64,000 bases of DNA from Cohnella caldifontis (GTDB taxonomy: Bacteria > Bacillota > Bacilli > Paenibacillales > Paenibacillaceae). Shown here piece after piece: positions 25,902-33,954 of this stretch (position 1 is the first letter of the stretch; every line of letters starts with the position of its first letter). The stretch spans positions 1-64,000 of the forward strand of contig NZ_JAQZSJ010000024.1 in assembly GCF_029360585.1 (NCBI RefSeq), written 5' to 3'. The notes below the pieces were generated by a model. The model saw only the letters and a program-made list of their open reading frames with translations, was not told the DNA's origin and made no database searches. Position numbers and translations under genes: made by a program.

Positions 25902-27269
25902 CTACTCGGTCAGGAAACCGTCCACTTGCTTCGCCGCTTTGTCCAGCGCGTCCTTGGCGTTCGCCTTGCCGCGGAATACCGATTCGAACGCGGTGCCGAT
26001 GGCGTCGTTGATTTTGTTGGCGTTCGGGCTGGGCGTCCGGGCGTAAGCACTCGCGAGCTGGTCGACATACGATTGCAGGTACCAGACGTTTTTCAAATCG
26101 GGCGCTTGCGCGGCCTGCATGTTGGTCGGGATTTGGCCGGTCTGCAGCGCCATGAGAATCTGGATGTCCGTCGAAGTCATGAACTGCGCGAACTTCCAGG
26201 CGGCCTCGGGCTGCTTCGCCCCGTTGAAGATGACGAGGTCCTCGCCTCCGATAACCGAATGGCTCTGGCCGTCGGGGCCCGCCGGGATGAGCGCGGGAAT
26301 CATTTTGCCCTTCGTTTCGGCGTCGCCGATGAGCGAGAAGAACCAGGGACCGTCGGTGATCATCATGTAGGATGCCGGCTTGCCTTTATCTCCGCGCAGC
26401 CCTTCCCAAGTTCCGGGCTGGCCGCCGAGAATCGGGGGCGCGAGCAAGCCTTCTTTATGCCAACCGTAGATCGTTTCGAGCGCCTTGATGCTGGCGTCGG
26501 AGTTCAGGTAGCCCGTCGCCTTCGTATAGGCCGGATCCGTATATTGGCCGCCCAGCGTCCAGAACCAAGCGGAGAAATCCCAGACGTTCGTCCCTCCGAT
26601 CGTGATGCCGGAATATTTGCCTTGGCTTTTGAGGTTGCGGGCCAGCTCCACGAGCTCGTCGATCGTCTTCGGCGGTTCGGAAGCGCCGGCTTTGGCGAGC
26701 AGCTCTTGGTTGTAAATGGCGACGCGAGTGTTGGTGTCGAGCGGGACGCCGTAATACTTGCCCTGATAAAGGTTCGTGTCCACGGTGCCTTTAAACGAGT
26801 TGTCGAGAATGGCCTGCGCGTCAGGAAACCCGGAAATTTCCTGCAGCGCCCCTTGCTTTGCCATATTCGACACCCACGTATTGTCCATCCGCATGATGTC
26901 GGGCGGCGTGCCTCCCGCGACGGCCGTCAGCACCTGCTGGTCGAGGTTCTCGGTCGGCATGCGGGTCGCGTGGATTTTGATGCTCGGATTGGCCGCTTCG
27001 AATTTCGGGATCACCTGCTCCAGCAGGACTTTCTCTTCCCCTTCCCCGTAGGCATGCCAGAATTCCACCGTGACCTGAGGCTGGTCGCTTGGCGCGGCCG
27101 GCTCGGACGCGGACGCGCTGGCGCCGGCCGAAACGCTCGGCGCGGCCGCAGACTCGGTTGCGGGCGCGGTGCTGGCGTCACTGCCGCCTTTCGAGCCGCA
27201 AGCGGACAAGATCGCCGCCGCAAGCGCGAAAAGCGCGAATCCCTTCATCGGTTTCGGAGCGATACTCAC
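25902..27269 (-). CDS. Sugar-binding lipoprotein of the GH66 locus
   Basis: 455 residues, CUT1 binding protein. Lipobox LSAC at ~21-24, then an Ala/Ser/Pro-rich linker (to ~62), then conserved blocks FWHAYGEGEE, DIMRMDN, NLYQGKYYGVPL and SVIGGEDLVIF. The GTG start at 27269 has AAGGGGG upstream; an internal ATG seven codons on is an alternative. It is the first gene of the operon. Transcription continues through a leaky terminator into two permeases, the GH66 enzyme and a YesM/YesN pair. Confidence 0.9.
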   Translation of the reverse strand: MSIAPKPMKGFALFALAAAILSACGSKGGSDASTAPATESAAAPSVSAGASASASEPAAPSDQPQVTVEFWHAYGEGEEKVLLEQVIPKFEAANPSIKIHATRMPTENLDQQVLTAVAGGTPPDIMRMDNTWVSNMAKQGALQEISGFPDAQAILDNSFKGTVDTNLYQGKYYGVPLDTNTRVAIYNQELLAKAGASEPPKTIDELVELARNLKSQGKYSGITIGGTNVWDFSAWFWTLGGQYTDPAYTKATGYLNSDASIKALETIYGWHKEGLLAPPILGGQPGTWEGLRGDKGKPASYMMITDGPWFFSLIGDAETKGKMIPALIPAGPDGQSHSVIGGEDLVIFNGAKQPEAAWKFAQFMTSTDIQILMALQTGQIPTNMQAAQAPDLKNVWYLQSYVDQLASAYARTPSPNANKINDAIGTAFESVFRGKANAKDALDKAAKQVDGFLTE

Positions 27270-27453
27270 CGGATTTCCCCCTTAGAACGCATGTTGATTA
27301 CGCTTTCCATTATGGCCGGAATCCGGCCGTTTCGACATTTCTCTCTTTTCCGAAATGGTGCGCTTTGTTCGGGAATTCGTTCGGGGATCGGGAGATAGCG
27401 GCGCACGGGGTTTGTTTTATTCCGAAGAATCGGAAAATATGCGACTGAACAAG
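27270..27453 (-). promoter_or_regulatory. Upstream region of the GH66 operon
   Basis: This stretch holds the promoter region for the binding-protein operon. I see the small palindrome TTCCGA-AGAA-TCGGAA at 27420-27435, a possible operator, but no convincing -35/-10 pair. No gene is evident. Confidence 0.35.
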
Positions 27454-27485
27454 GAAGGAGCCTCCGCGGCGGCGGAAGCTCCTTC
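27454..27485 (-). terminator. Terminator of the surface-protein gene
   Basis: The hairpin GAAGGAGC/GCTCCTTC with an inner GC stem begins 4 bases after the stop codon of the 1346-residue gene. Confidence 0.75.
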
Positions 27486-27489
27486 TATT

Positions 27490-30400
27490 TTAAAGATAAA
27501 GTGCGTTCAGCAACTTGCCGATCAAAACGCCGGCTTCGGCTCTCGTGACCGGGCGGTCGGGACGGAACGCGCCGTCTTCGTATCCCGTCAGCAGTCCGGC
27601 AGAAACCGCGGCGGATACGGAACCTCGCGCCCAACCTGGGATCCGGTCGCCGTCCTTGAACGGCAGAGAATCGGCCGCAGCCGAGGCGGGCGACGCGTTC
27701 AGCGCAGCCGCTGCCATCACGGCCATTTCCGCGCGGGTCACGGTGGCGTTCGGCCGGAAACGGGTTGCCGCGCCGATCCCGTCCCCCTGGATCAGGCCGG
27801 CCCGGACGACTGCGGCGACGCCGGGCTTCGCCCAAGCCGGAATGTCGGTTTCGTCCGCGAAACGGAACGTTCCCTCGTTGGCCATGGCGTCCAATCCGAG
27901 CGCCGCGGACAGCATCCGGGCGAATTGGGCCCGGGTCACCGGGGTATCCGGGCGGAACGTGCCGTCCGGATACCCTAACATGACGTTCATGCCGATCACG
28001 CGGTCCAGCGGCGCGGCCGCCCAATGCCTTCCCAAGTCGGAAAAGGCGGACGCCGGAGCTTCGAAAACGCCGAATGCCGTGAAATGATTGACCGATACCG
28101 ATATCCGGCCTGCCGTACCCGACATCCCTCCCGCGTAGACCCATTTTCCCAGCGCTTCGTTATAGTAGTACACCGCCGCCCGATGTCGGGCAGTTAATTT
28201 GGACGCGTCATAGTAGAACGTCAGCTGAAGCGGTGCCCCGAAACGATGGCCGGAAGTACTCGCGAAATCCACGACAGGGCTTAGTGGGCGAAGCGGCCCC
28301 GATTGCGGAACCCGTTCCGACGGCAACACGGCCGCGCTCATTTTTCCGTCAACCGGAACGGCTCCTTTCGGAACGATGATGTCGACGATACCTTTCAAGC
28401 TCCACTCCGTACGTTCTCCCGCGTAGACGGGGAACGATCCTGGATCCGGAGCGATCTCTTTGTCATTCTCCTTCTGCTCGCTGCCGCTCGAATCCGAAGG
28501 CGCAGACGGGGTCGGATCCGGATCGGGATCCGGTTCTGGTTCCGGATCGGGCACCTCCTCTTCTTCCAGCACCTTCAACGTAAATGCCCGCTCGGCAGAA
28601 GCGCCGCCTTTTCGTACGGTCGCGGTCAATGTCACGGTCCGATCGCCCCGTCCATAAGCCGGGCGATGGACCGAGCCGCTCGTCCCGACGATTTCCGGAT
28701 CGCTGGATGTCCAATCGATGAAGGTGCCGTTGCCTCCGGTCGTTGGCAGATACACCGCCTGCGTCACGCTGTCGGCCGTGTCCCCTTCCGCGAAGCCGAT
28801 GGTCAAAGCCCCGACATCCGCCGCGACGGCATCCTCGTCCGTTCGGGGGAGTTTCTTCACGGTCAGGACGAACGTTTTCTCCGCGGTCTCCTGCCCATTA
28901 TCGAGGCGAGCGGTCAATGTAACGGCCGCGTCTGCTTCCGAATACGACGGTCGATGAACGGAGCCGTCCGCCCCGATCACCGCAGGGCTGCCGGACGTCC
29001 ATACGACGCTGGACCCATTGCTGCCGACCGCCGGCAGATACACGGCCCGCGTCACGCTGTCGGCAGTATCCCCTGAAGCGTAGTCAATGGACAAGGCGTG
29101 GTATTCGGCGGCAAACCGTTCGACCTCTTCGGACGCCAGACGGGGCCCCGGCACGAGCAGGCGTGTGCCGTCCAACGAGCCGTTCTGATCTTGCCCCGCC
29201 AAGTCTTCCACGGTCGCGCCTACCCCATGTTCCATATCCAAATCCATCACCAAGCCCGTTTCCGTCCCGGTCGGCTTGTGCGAGTAAAGCTTCGCGACCT
29301 CCGTGTCGGTTAACGCCCGGTTCCAGACACGGACCTCGTCGAGATCCGCTTTGCCGTACCTTTCTTGGAGTCCGGACGTATCTAGGACTTCGTCCTTTCC
29401 GATCAACAACGTAACGTTCGAGTAAGATTGATAGCCGGATACTTCGCGAGTCTGGATCAATCGGCCGTCCAAATAGATTTTATAAACGGATTTCGGGCTC
29501 GAGATCGAGCCGTTGTAGCTGCGCGTCAACGCGTAATGATGCCAAGCGGTGATGTCGATCGAAGGATAATCGTCCACGGGGATTTCCGTCGCATGACTTG
29601 AGCTGTCGGGAATGTAGAACCCCACGGTGTTCGCACCTTGGTTCGGGTGGAACAGGATCCCCCGATAACGGCGCGCCGAGAGCAGAAAACCGTTCTCGTT
29701 CCACTTCGGCGTCTCCGAGCGCGCCCACAACTCCGCGGTGAAACTCTCATCAAGCCGAACATTCGGCACACGTACGGACAGACCGGTTCCCTCCGTCCCG
29801 CCGAACCGGAGCGCGGAATTGTTCTCCGCCCGAAGCACCGTCAGTTCGAACGTCCGCGTCGCGGAATACGATCCTTTGCGGATCTCCGCGGTCAGCCTAA
29901 CGCCCGTCACGGCGGCGGGTTGCGTCACCTTGCCGTCCGTCGCGACGATGTCTTCGCGGCTGGATCGCCAATCAATCCGCGAGCCGTTGACTCCCGTCGT
30001 GGGCAGTTCCAAATCGTTCAAGACGCGGGCAGCCGAATCCCCCGCCGCGTAGCCGATCTGCATGCCCGCGGCGTCCGCGGCGACGGCTTCCTCGTCCACC
30101 GGGTCTTGCTTGATGACGACCACGTCGAACGTTCGGCTGCTGACGGCCGCCCCTTTCGTGATCACAGCCGTCAACCTGACAGTAGCGTTGCCGCTGACGA
30201 AACTCGGCCGCGTGACCGTTCCGTCATCTCCCAGCACGTCCGGCCGGTTGGACGTCCAGACGATCGACGAGCCGTTGGTGCCGCTTGGCGGCAACGCCAA
30301 GTTCCGCGTGACGCGCGAAGCGGAGTCTCCGTCCGCGTAGCCGATCGCCAGCCCCGCTTCGTCCAACGTTACGGCATCGGCATCCGGCGTGTTGTTCAGG

Positions 30401-31530
30401 AGAATGCTGACGCTGCCTCCTCCCCGGTTCGCCGACGCCAAGTCGATCCTTCCGTCCCCGTTGAAATCACCCGCCGCGATGGCGGCCGGTCCCGCTTGAA
30501 CGGCTGAAACGATCGCGCCCCGGAACGTCTCGTCTCCGTTGCTGAGCCAAGTCAAAACTTTCCCGCTGTTTGAGCCTACCGCCAGCAGGTCCGATACCCC
30601 GTCGCCGTTTACGTCGGCCGCGCGCAGGCTCCGCATCGGCTCCGGGGTGGATAACTTCACCCAGTCGCGGAACAAATATCCGGGTACGGTGCTGCCGAAT
30701 TCCACGATTAACTCATGATTGTCGCTTGAGGCACTAGCCAGATCCTGCAGTCCATCCTTGTTGAAATCGTTCAAGGCCGTAGCGTTGATCGGCCCCTTCA
30801 CGAAGTCCATTCGTTGCTGGAACGTACCGTCACCCTTGCTTTTGAGCAATTTAGCGAAGACATTCGGTTGATCGGTCGAGATGAACAAATCCGACATGAC
30901 GCCGTCCCCGTCGAAATCCGAAACCGTCAGGCTTTTCGGAGAGGTATAGGCAAAGTCGATTTTCGATTGGAACGTCGAGTCCCCGTTGCCGAGCAGCGTG
31001 GAGACCGTATTGCTTGCGAAATTGGCGACGACCGCGTCGGGATATAAGTCTCCGTTGAAGCTGCCGATCTCGACATCCACGGGAGATTTGCCCGTTACAT
31101 ACGGTCCCGACAGTTGATACTGTCCTGCGTTGTCCAGTTCCCATACTTCCACGCCGCCGTTTCCGCCTGCATCGACTCCATCTTCGGTTACGAGCAGTTC
31201 CGAACGGCCGTCCCCATCGAGATCGGCTCCCGTCAGGTCGGTTGCCATGCCGCGGAGCGCCACGTTGTCGGGCGATCCGAACGTTCCGTCCCCGTTGCCG
31301 AACAGGATCGTCAGGATTTGTCCGGTGGTCGTCGCGAGGTCCACCTTGCCGTCTCCGTTAATATCGCCGGCAAAAATACCGCTAGGCTGCCCGCCAACAC
31401 TATAGTGGACGGCCGGGAACAAATAATCCGGCGCCGCGGACGCGGAAGGGGGCCGCACCCAGGCGGGAATCGCAAGAATCGCTGCCGCGCTCACCGCGAG
31501 CGCCGGCTTCAATCGGAACCATCGGGCCAT
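27490..31530 (-). CDS. Large mosaic surface protein: FG-GAP/VCBS propeller, Ig-like repeats, LamG-like domain, three SLH domains
   Basis: 1346 residues. Signal peptide 1-33; FG-GAP/VCBS repeats (DINGDGKVDLA, DFDGDGV and similar calcium-binding loops) to about 385; two atrophied Ig-like repeats (~390-560); a LamG/concanavalin-like domain (~565-800); two more Ig-like repeats (~810-990). A Pro/Glu/Asp linker and a ZU5-like beta domain (~1025-1160) follow, then three SLH domains to the end (FRPDTPVTRAQFARM, FRPNATVTRAEMAVM, FRPDRPVTRAEAGVL). The SLH domains should anchor it to pyruvylated cell-wall polymer. GGAGGATATT precedes ATG 31530. A binding or adhesion role is likely; the ligand is unknown. 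Confidence 0.88.
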   Translation of the reverse strand: MARWFRLKPALAVSAAAILAIPAWVRPPSASAAPDYLFPAVHYSVGGQPSGIFAGDINGDGKVDLATTTGQILTILFGNGDGTFGSPDNVALRGMATDLTGADLDGDGRSELLVTEDGVDAGGNGGVEVWELDNAGQYQLSGPYVTGKSPVDVEIGSFNGDLYPDAVVANFASNTVSTLLGNGDSTFQSKIDFAYTSPKSLTVSDFDGDGVMSDLFISTDQPNVFAKLLKSKGDGTFQQRMDFVKGPINATALNDFNKDGLQDLASASSDNHELIVEFGSTVPGYLFRDWVKLSTPEPMRSLRAADVNGDGVSDLLAVGSNSGKVLTWLSNGDETFRGAIVSAVQAGPAAIAAGDFNGDGRIDLASANRGGGSVSILLNNTPDADAVTLDEAGLAIGYADGDSASRVTRNLALPPSGTNGSSIVWTSNRPDVLGDDGTVTRPSFVSGNATVRLTAVITKGAAVSSRTFDVVVIKQDPVDEEAVAADAAGMQIGYAAGDSAARVLNDLELPTTGVNGSRIDWRSSREDIVATDGKVTQPAAVTGVRLTAEIRKGSYSATRTFELTVLRAENNSALRFGGTEGTGLSVRVPNVRLDESFTAELWARSETPKWNENGFLLSARRYRGILFHPNQGANTVGFYIPDSSSHATEIPVDDYPSIDITAWHHYALTRSYNGSISSPKSVYKIYLDGRLIQTREVSGYQSYSNVTLLIGKDEVLDTSGLQERYGKADLDEVRVWNRALTDTEVAKLYSHKPTGTETGLVMDLDMEHGVGATVEDLAGQDQNGSLDGTRLLVPGPRLASEEVERFAAEYHALSIDYASGDTADSVTRAVYLPAVGSNGSSVVWTSGSPAVIGADGSVHRPSYSEADAAVTLTARLDNGQETAEKTFVLTVKKLPRTDEDAVAADVGALTIGFAEGDTADSVTQAVYLPTTGGNGTFIDWTSSDPEIVGTSGSVHRPAYGRGDRTVTLTATVRKGGASAERAFTLKVLEEEEVPDPEPEPDPDPDPTPSAPSDSSGSEQKENDKEIAPDPGSFPVYAGERTEWSLKGIVDIIVPKGAVPVDGKMSAAVLPSERVPQSGPLRPLSPVVDFASTSGHRFGAPLQLTFYYDASKLTARHRAAVYYYNEALGKWVYAGGMSGTAGRISVSVNHFTAFGVFEAPASAFSDLGRHWAAAPLDRVIGMNVMLGYPDGTFRPDTPVTRAQFARMLSAALGLDAMANEGTFRFADETDIPAWAKPGVAAVVRAGLIQGDGIGAATRFRPNATVTRAEMAVMAAAALNASPASAAADSLPFKDGDRIPGWARGSVSAAVSAGLLTGYEDGAFRPDRPVTRAEAGVLIGKLLNALYL

Positions 31531-31582
31531 GACGGAAATATCCTCCTCCGCATACTTATCCGGCCAATTATATACGCATGTA

Positions 31583-31611
31583 ATAATAAAAACAGTTAAC
31601 GAAAGTTAACT
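31583..31611 (-). terminator. Terminator of the EamA transporter gene
   Basis: The stem AGTTAAC/GTTAACT with a short loop is followed on the minus strand by GTTTTTATTATT. It lies 16 bases after the stop codon. Confidence 0.75.
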
Positions 31612-31626
31612 CCCGCGACCGTTTTT

Positions 31627-32517
31627 TTACGACGAACTTCGCAAACGCTTCGGTTTCACGTTTACCAGCACGATGCTGACGACGATCAGCAAGATCCCCG
31701 CAACCAGATTCAGCGTCACTTTCTCGTCCATGAACAGAACGCTGCATGCGATCGAGACGACCGGAATGAGAAACGTAAACGAGCCGACCGTGGACGCTTC
31801 TCCGGAACCGATCAGTCGGAAGTAGACAAGCCAACCCAGCGCGATGACGAATACGGAAATGAACATGGTGTCATAGACGAACGAACCGGTCCAACGGATC
31901 GCGTTCCAATTCTCGACGGAAGAGCCGTAAGCCAGCATGAGGATGCCGCCGATCGTGATCTGCATCGCGGTCATCCAGAGCGAGTCGACTTTCGCGGTCA
32001 CCCGCTTCGTATATACGGTGCCGAGCGCCCAGCTGAGGGCAGAGGCCAGCGCCAGGACGATGCCGACGGCCGAGAGGCCGCCCTCCAGTCCGCCGATGCT
32101 CATCGCAGCAACTCCGGCGAATCCGACGAGCAGCCCGGCGACTTTCCGACCGTACATCGCTTCGCCCAGCCAAATCCAAGCGAACAGCCCGAGCAGGACG
32201 GGCTGCAGGAACACGATCGCCGAGAACAGCCCGGCCGGCATATATTGCAAGCCTACGGTTTGAAACCCGTAATAGAATACGATGCTTAAAATGGCGGACA
32301 ACAGGTAAATATGCCAGGTCTCCCGCAAGCGAAGCTGCTTCAAGCGCGGTATCGCGATCACGATGAGCAGTAAGCCGCCGATCAGCGTTCGCAATCCCGC
32401 GAACAAGATAGGCGGCGTAAATTGCAGCGCGTATTTGGACAAGGGCCAGTTGACGCCCCACATCAATACTAGAAAAGCCAAATAGAAAATCGTCTGCTTT
32501 CGCGACAAACGCGTCAT
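31627..32517 (-). CDS. EamA/DMT-family transporter
   Basis: 296 residues with about ten membrane segments in two five-segment EamA repeats (MWGVNWPLSKYAL near the start; a second repeat from ~150 ending in a basic tail). It is probably an exporter or permease for a small metabolite; specificity cannot be read. AAGGAGAGA lies 9 bases before ATG 32517. It is monocistronic, between the surface-protein gene and a small acidic gene. Confidence 0.85.
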   Translation of the reverse strand: MTRLSRKQTIFYLAFLVLMWGVNWPLSKYALQFTPPILFAGLRTLIGGLLLIVIAIPRLKQLRLRETWHIYLLSAILSIVFYYGFQTVGLQYMPAGLFSAIVFLQPVLLGLFAWIWLGEAMYGRKVAGLLVGFAGVAAMSIGGLEGGLSAVGIVLALASALSWALGTVYTKRVTAKVDSLWMTAMQITIGGILMLAYGSSVENWNAIRWTGSFVYDTMFISVFVIALGWLVYFRLIGSGEASTVGSFTFLIPVVSIACSVLFMDEKVTLNLVAGILLIVVSIVLVNVKPKRLRSSS

Positions 32518-32708
32518 GATGTCTTCTCTCCTTCAAGCCGATCCTTTCTGAATCATACACCTGGAGACGGCGAAAGTACACGCAAGCATACAAATGGTTC
32601 CACCGTTCTGCCGCGCCGGCGCGAACGATTCAGCGATTGGGGAGCGAGAACAATGTATCCGTTCCTCTTGCACGGCTTCCTCATCATAAGCAGAAAAAGC
32701 CGAACGGC

Positions 32709-32750
32709 AAAAAACGGGCGATCCCCGATTCATGACCGGGGATCGCCTGT
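32709..32750 (-). terminator. Terminator of the acidic hypothetical gene
   Basis: The 11-bp stem GGCGATCCCCG/CGGGGATCGCC is followed on the minus strand by CGTTTTTTG. It lies 14 bases after the stop. Confidence 0.9.
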
Positions 32751-32763
32751 TTGGGTGCGCTTC

Positions 32764-33315
32764 TTACCGAGGTGCCCAATCGTTCCACATTTCCTTCACC
32801 ACTTGGAGCTTTCCGACTTCCAGCAGTCCGATCGCTTCCGTGTGCGCCAAGTCCGTCCAGCCCGACGTGATCGTCCCGTCGTTCATCCGCGCGACGTACA
32901 GGACCGATTCGATCTGATTTTCCTGGTGGATATAGGTGAGCAAGTGCTCCAGCAAATGTACCGGGGTAATCGTCTCTTCTTCTTCGGAGTCCCCGCTATC
33001 CTCGCTCGCCGCTCCCTTCAGCTTGAAAGCGGCATGGATCAGCGTGTCGAGCGGATCCTGTTCGCTTTGTCCGTCCTCTTCGGCGAATACCGTATTTTGC
33101 AGAGCCGTCCCGAGTTGGGTACACACCCACCTCCATAAATCCTCCGGATTTTCGCCGCCGTCCGACTCGTCCTTCGCCCGAAGCACGAGGTCCGCCAAGA
33201 CGGCCTCGAAGGCGGCTTTGTCGAACTCCTCCGGACTCATGGGTTCGTTCTCGGTCTGCATGCGCACCGTGAAACTTTCGTTAAATTGGATCTCGTAAGT
33301 CGTTTTTTCATCCAT
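32764..33315 (-). CDS. Acidic hypothetical protein
   Basis: 183 residues, strongly acidic, no signal peptide or membrane segment. It contains a Glu/Asp-rich stretch (about 100-115) and a C-terminal part with a conserved-looking TSGWTDLAHTEAIGLLEVGKL segment. I recognise no family. ATG 33315 has a GGCGCTGGGG-like upstream context but no strong ribosome binding site. It has its own terminator and faces two small genes on the other strand. Confidence 0.65.
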   Translation of the reverse strand: MDEKTTYEIQFNESFTVRMQTENEPMSPEEFDKAAFEAVLADLVLRAKDESDGGENPEDLWRWVCTQLGTALQNTVFAEEDGQSEQDPLDTLIHAAFKLKGAASEDSGDSEEEETITPVHLLEHLLTYIHQENQIESVLYVARMNDGTITSGWTDLAHTEAIGLLEVGKLQVVKEMWNDWAPR

Positions 33316-33441
33316 GCCCCAGCGCCTCCGTTTCCTTCGATTAATTTGAAGGCCGGCCAGGCAAAATATTCATGGCGAATAGGGGGGAACGCGAATGGAG
33401 AAAATGCCAATGGAATTGAACCTATGATCGGAGGCCCCGCC

Positions 33442-33636
33442 ATGTCCATGAACGATCACGAAGCGGAAAGAATCGCCGACGAAACGGCCGATACGCCCTC
33501 CACTTCCGCCAAAGAAAACAACGAGAACGACATCCACCTGAAATCCGACCCTGCGGCCTTCCGTTCCGACGATACCGTGATGTCGGCCGAACTGCGCTCG
33601 GAGAGCTCCGACCGGATCTATCCGGATGAGATCTGA
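33442..33636 (+). CDS. Small hydrophilic acidic protein
   Basis: 64 residues, rich in Asp, Glu, Ser and Ala, probably disordered; no domain recognised. I chose ATG 33442 because GGAGG lies 7 bases before it; longer in-frame readings upstream lack a site. It is followed 18 bases later by another small gene with a strong site, so the two probably form a pair. Confidence 0.6.
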   Translation: MSMNDHEAERIADETADTPSTSAKENNENDIHLKSDPAAFRSDDTVMSAELRSESSDRIYPDEI

Positions 33637-33654
33637 ACGAAAGGAGAATTCCCC

Positions 33655-33876
33655 ATGACGCAGTTCGATGTAGCAACCGTGAACCGAGTAGCGCAGGAAA
33701 TCGAAGCATCCGGCCGCCGGATCCAGGCGATCGTGAATTCTCCGAACGAACTGGAGACGGAAATTCTTAAAATCCAAAGCTCCCTCGACAGCCTCCAATC
33801 CTTGACGCAAGCCGGTCAAGCAGCTGGAGCCAATGCCCATACGGCCCAGCACGCTCCGAACCAGAACCAGACCTGA
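33655..33876 (+). CDS. Small coiled-coil-like hypothetical protein
   Basis: 73 residues. Residues 5-52 form one or two amphipathic helices with regular Ile/Leu spacing, then a Gln/Ala/Asn/His-rich tail. No family recognised. AAGGAGA at good spacing precedes ATG 33655. It shares a transcript with the small acidic gene upstream and ends at a strong hairpin. Confidence 0.65.
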   Translation: MTQFDVATVNRVAQEIEASGRRIQAIVNSPNELETEILKIQSSLDSLQSLTQAGQAAGANAHTAQHAPNQNQT

Positions 33877-33896
33877 ACGGTCGCTTCCCAAGGAAG

Positions 33897-33934
33897 AAAG
33901 AGTCATGGCGTCTCCATTGCGCCATGACTCTTTT
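33897..33934. terminator. Bidirectional terminator between converging genes
   Basis: The stem AAAGAGTCATGGCG/CGCCATGACTCTTT has an 8-base loop. It ends in TTTT on the plus strand and CTTTCTT on the minus strand, so it serves both the small rightward gene and the leftward RCC1-like gene. Confidence 0.88.
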
Positions 33935-33954
33935 GCACGATTGCGTAATCGCTC

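Noticed and set aside
25866-27398. Long plus-strand frame (510 codons) opposite the binding-protein gene
   Set aside because: Shadow of a clear lipoprotein gene with full family motifs on the minus strand; no site and no domain.
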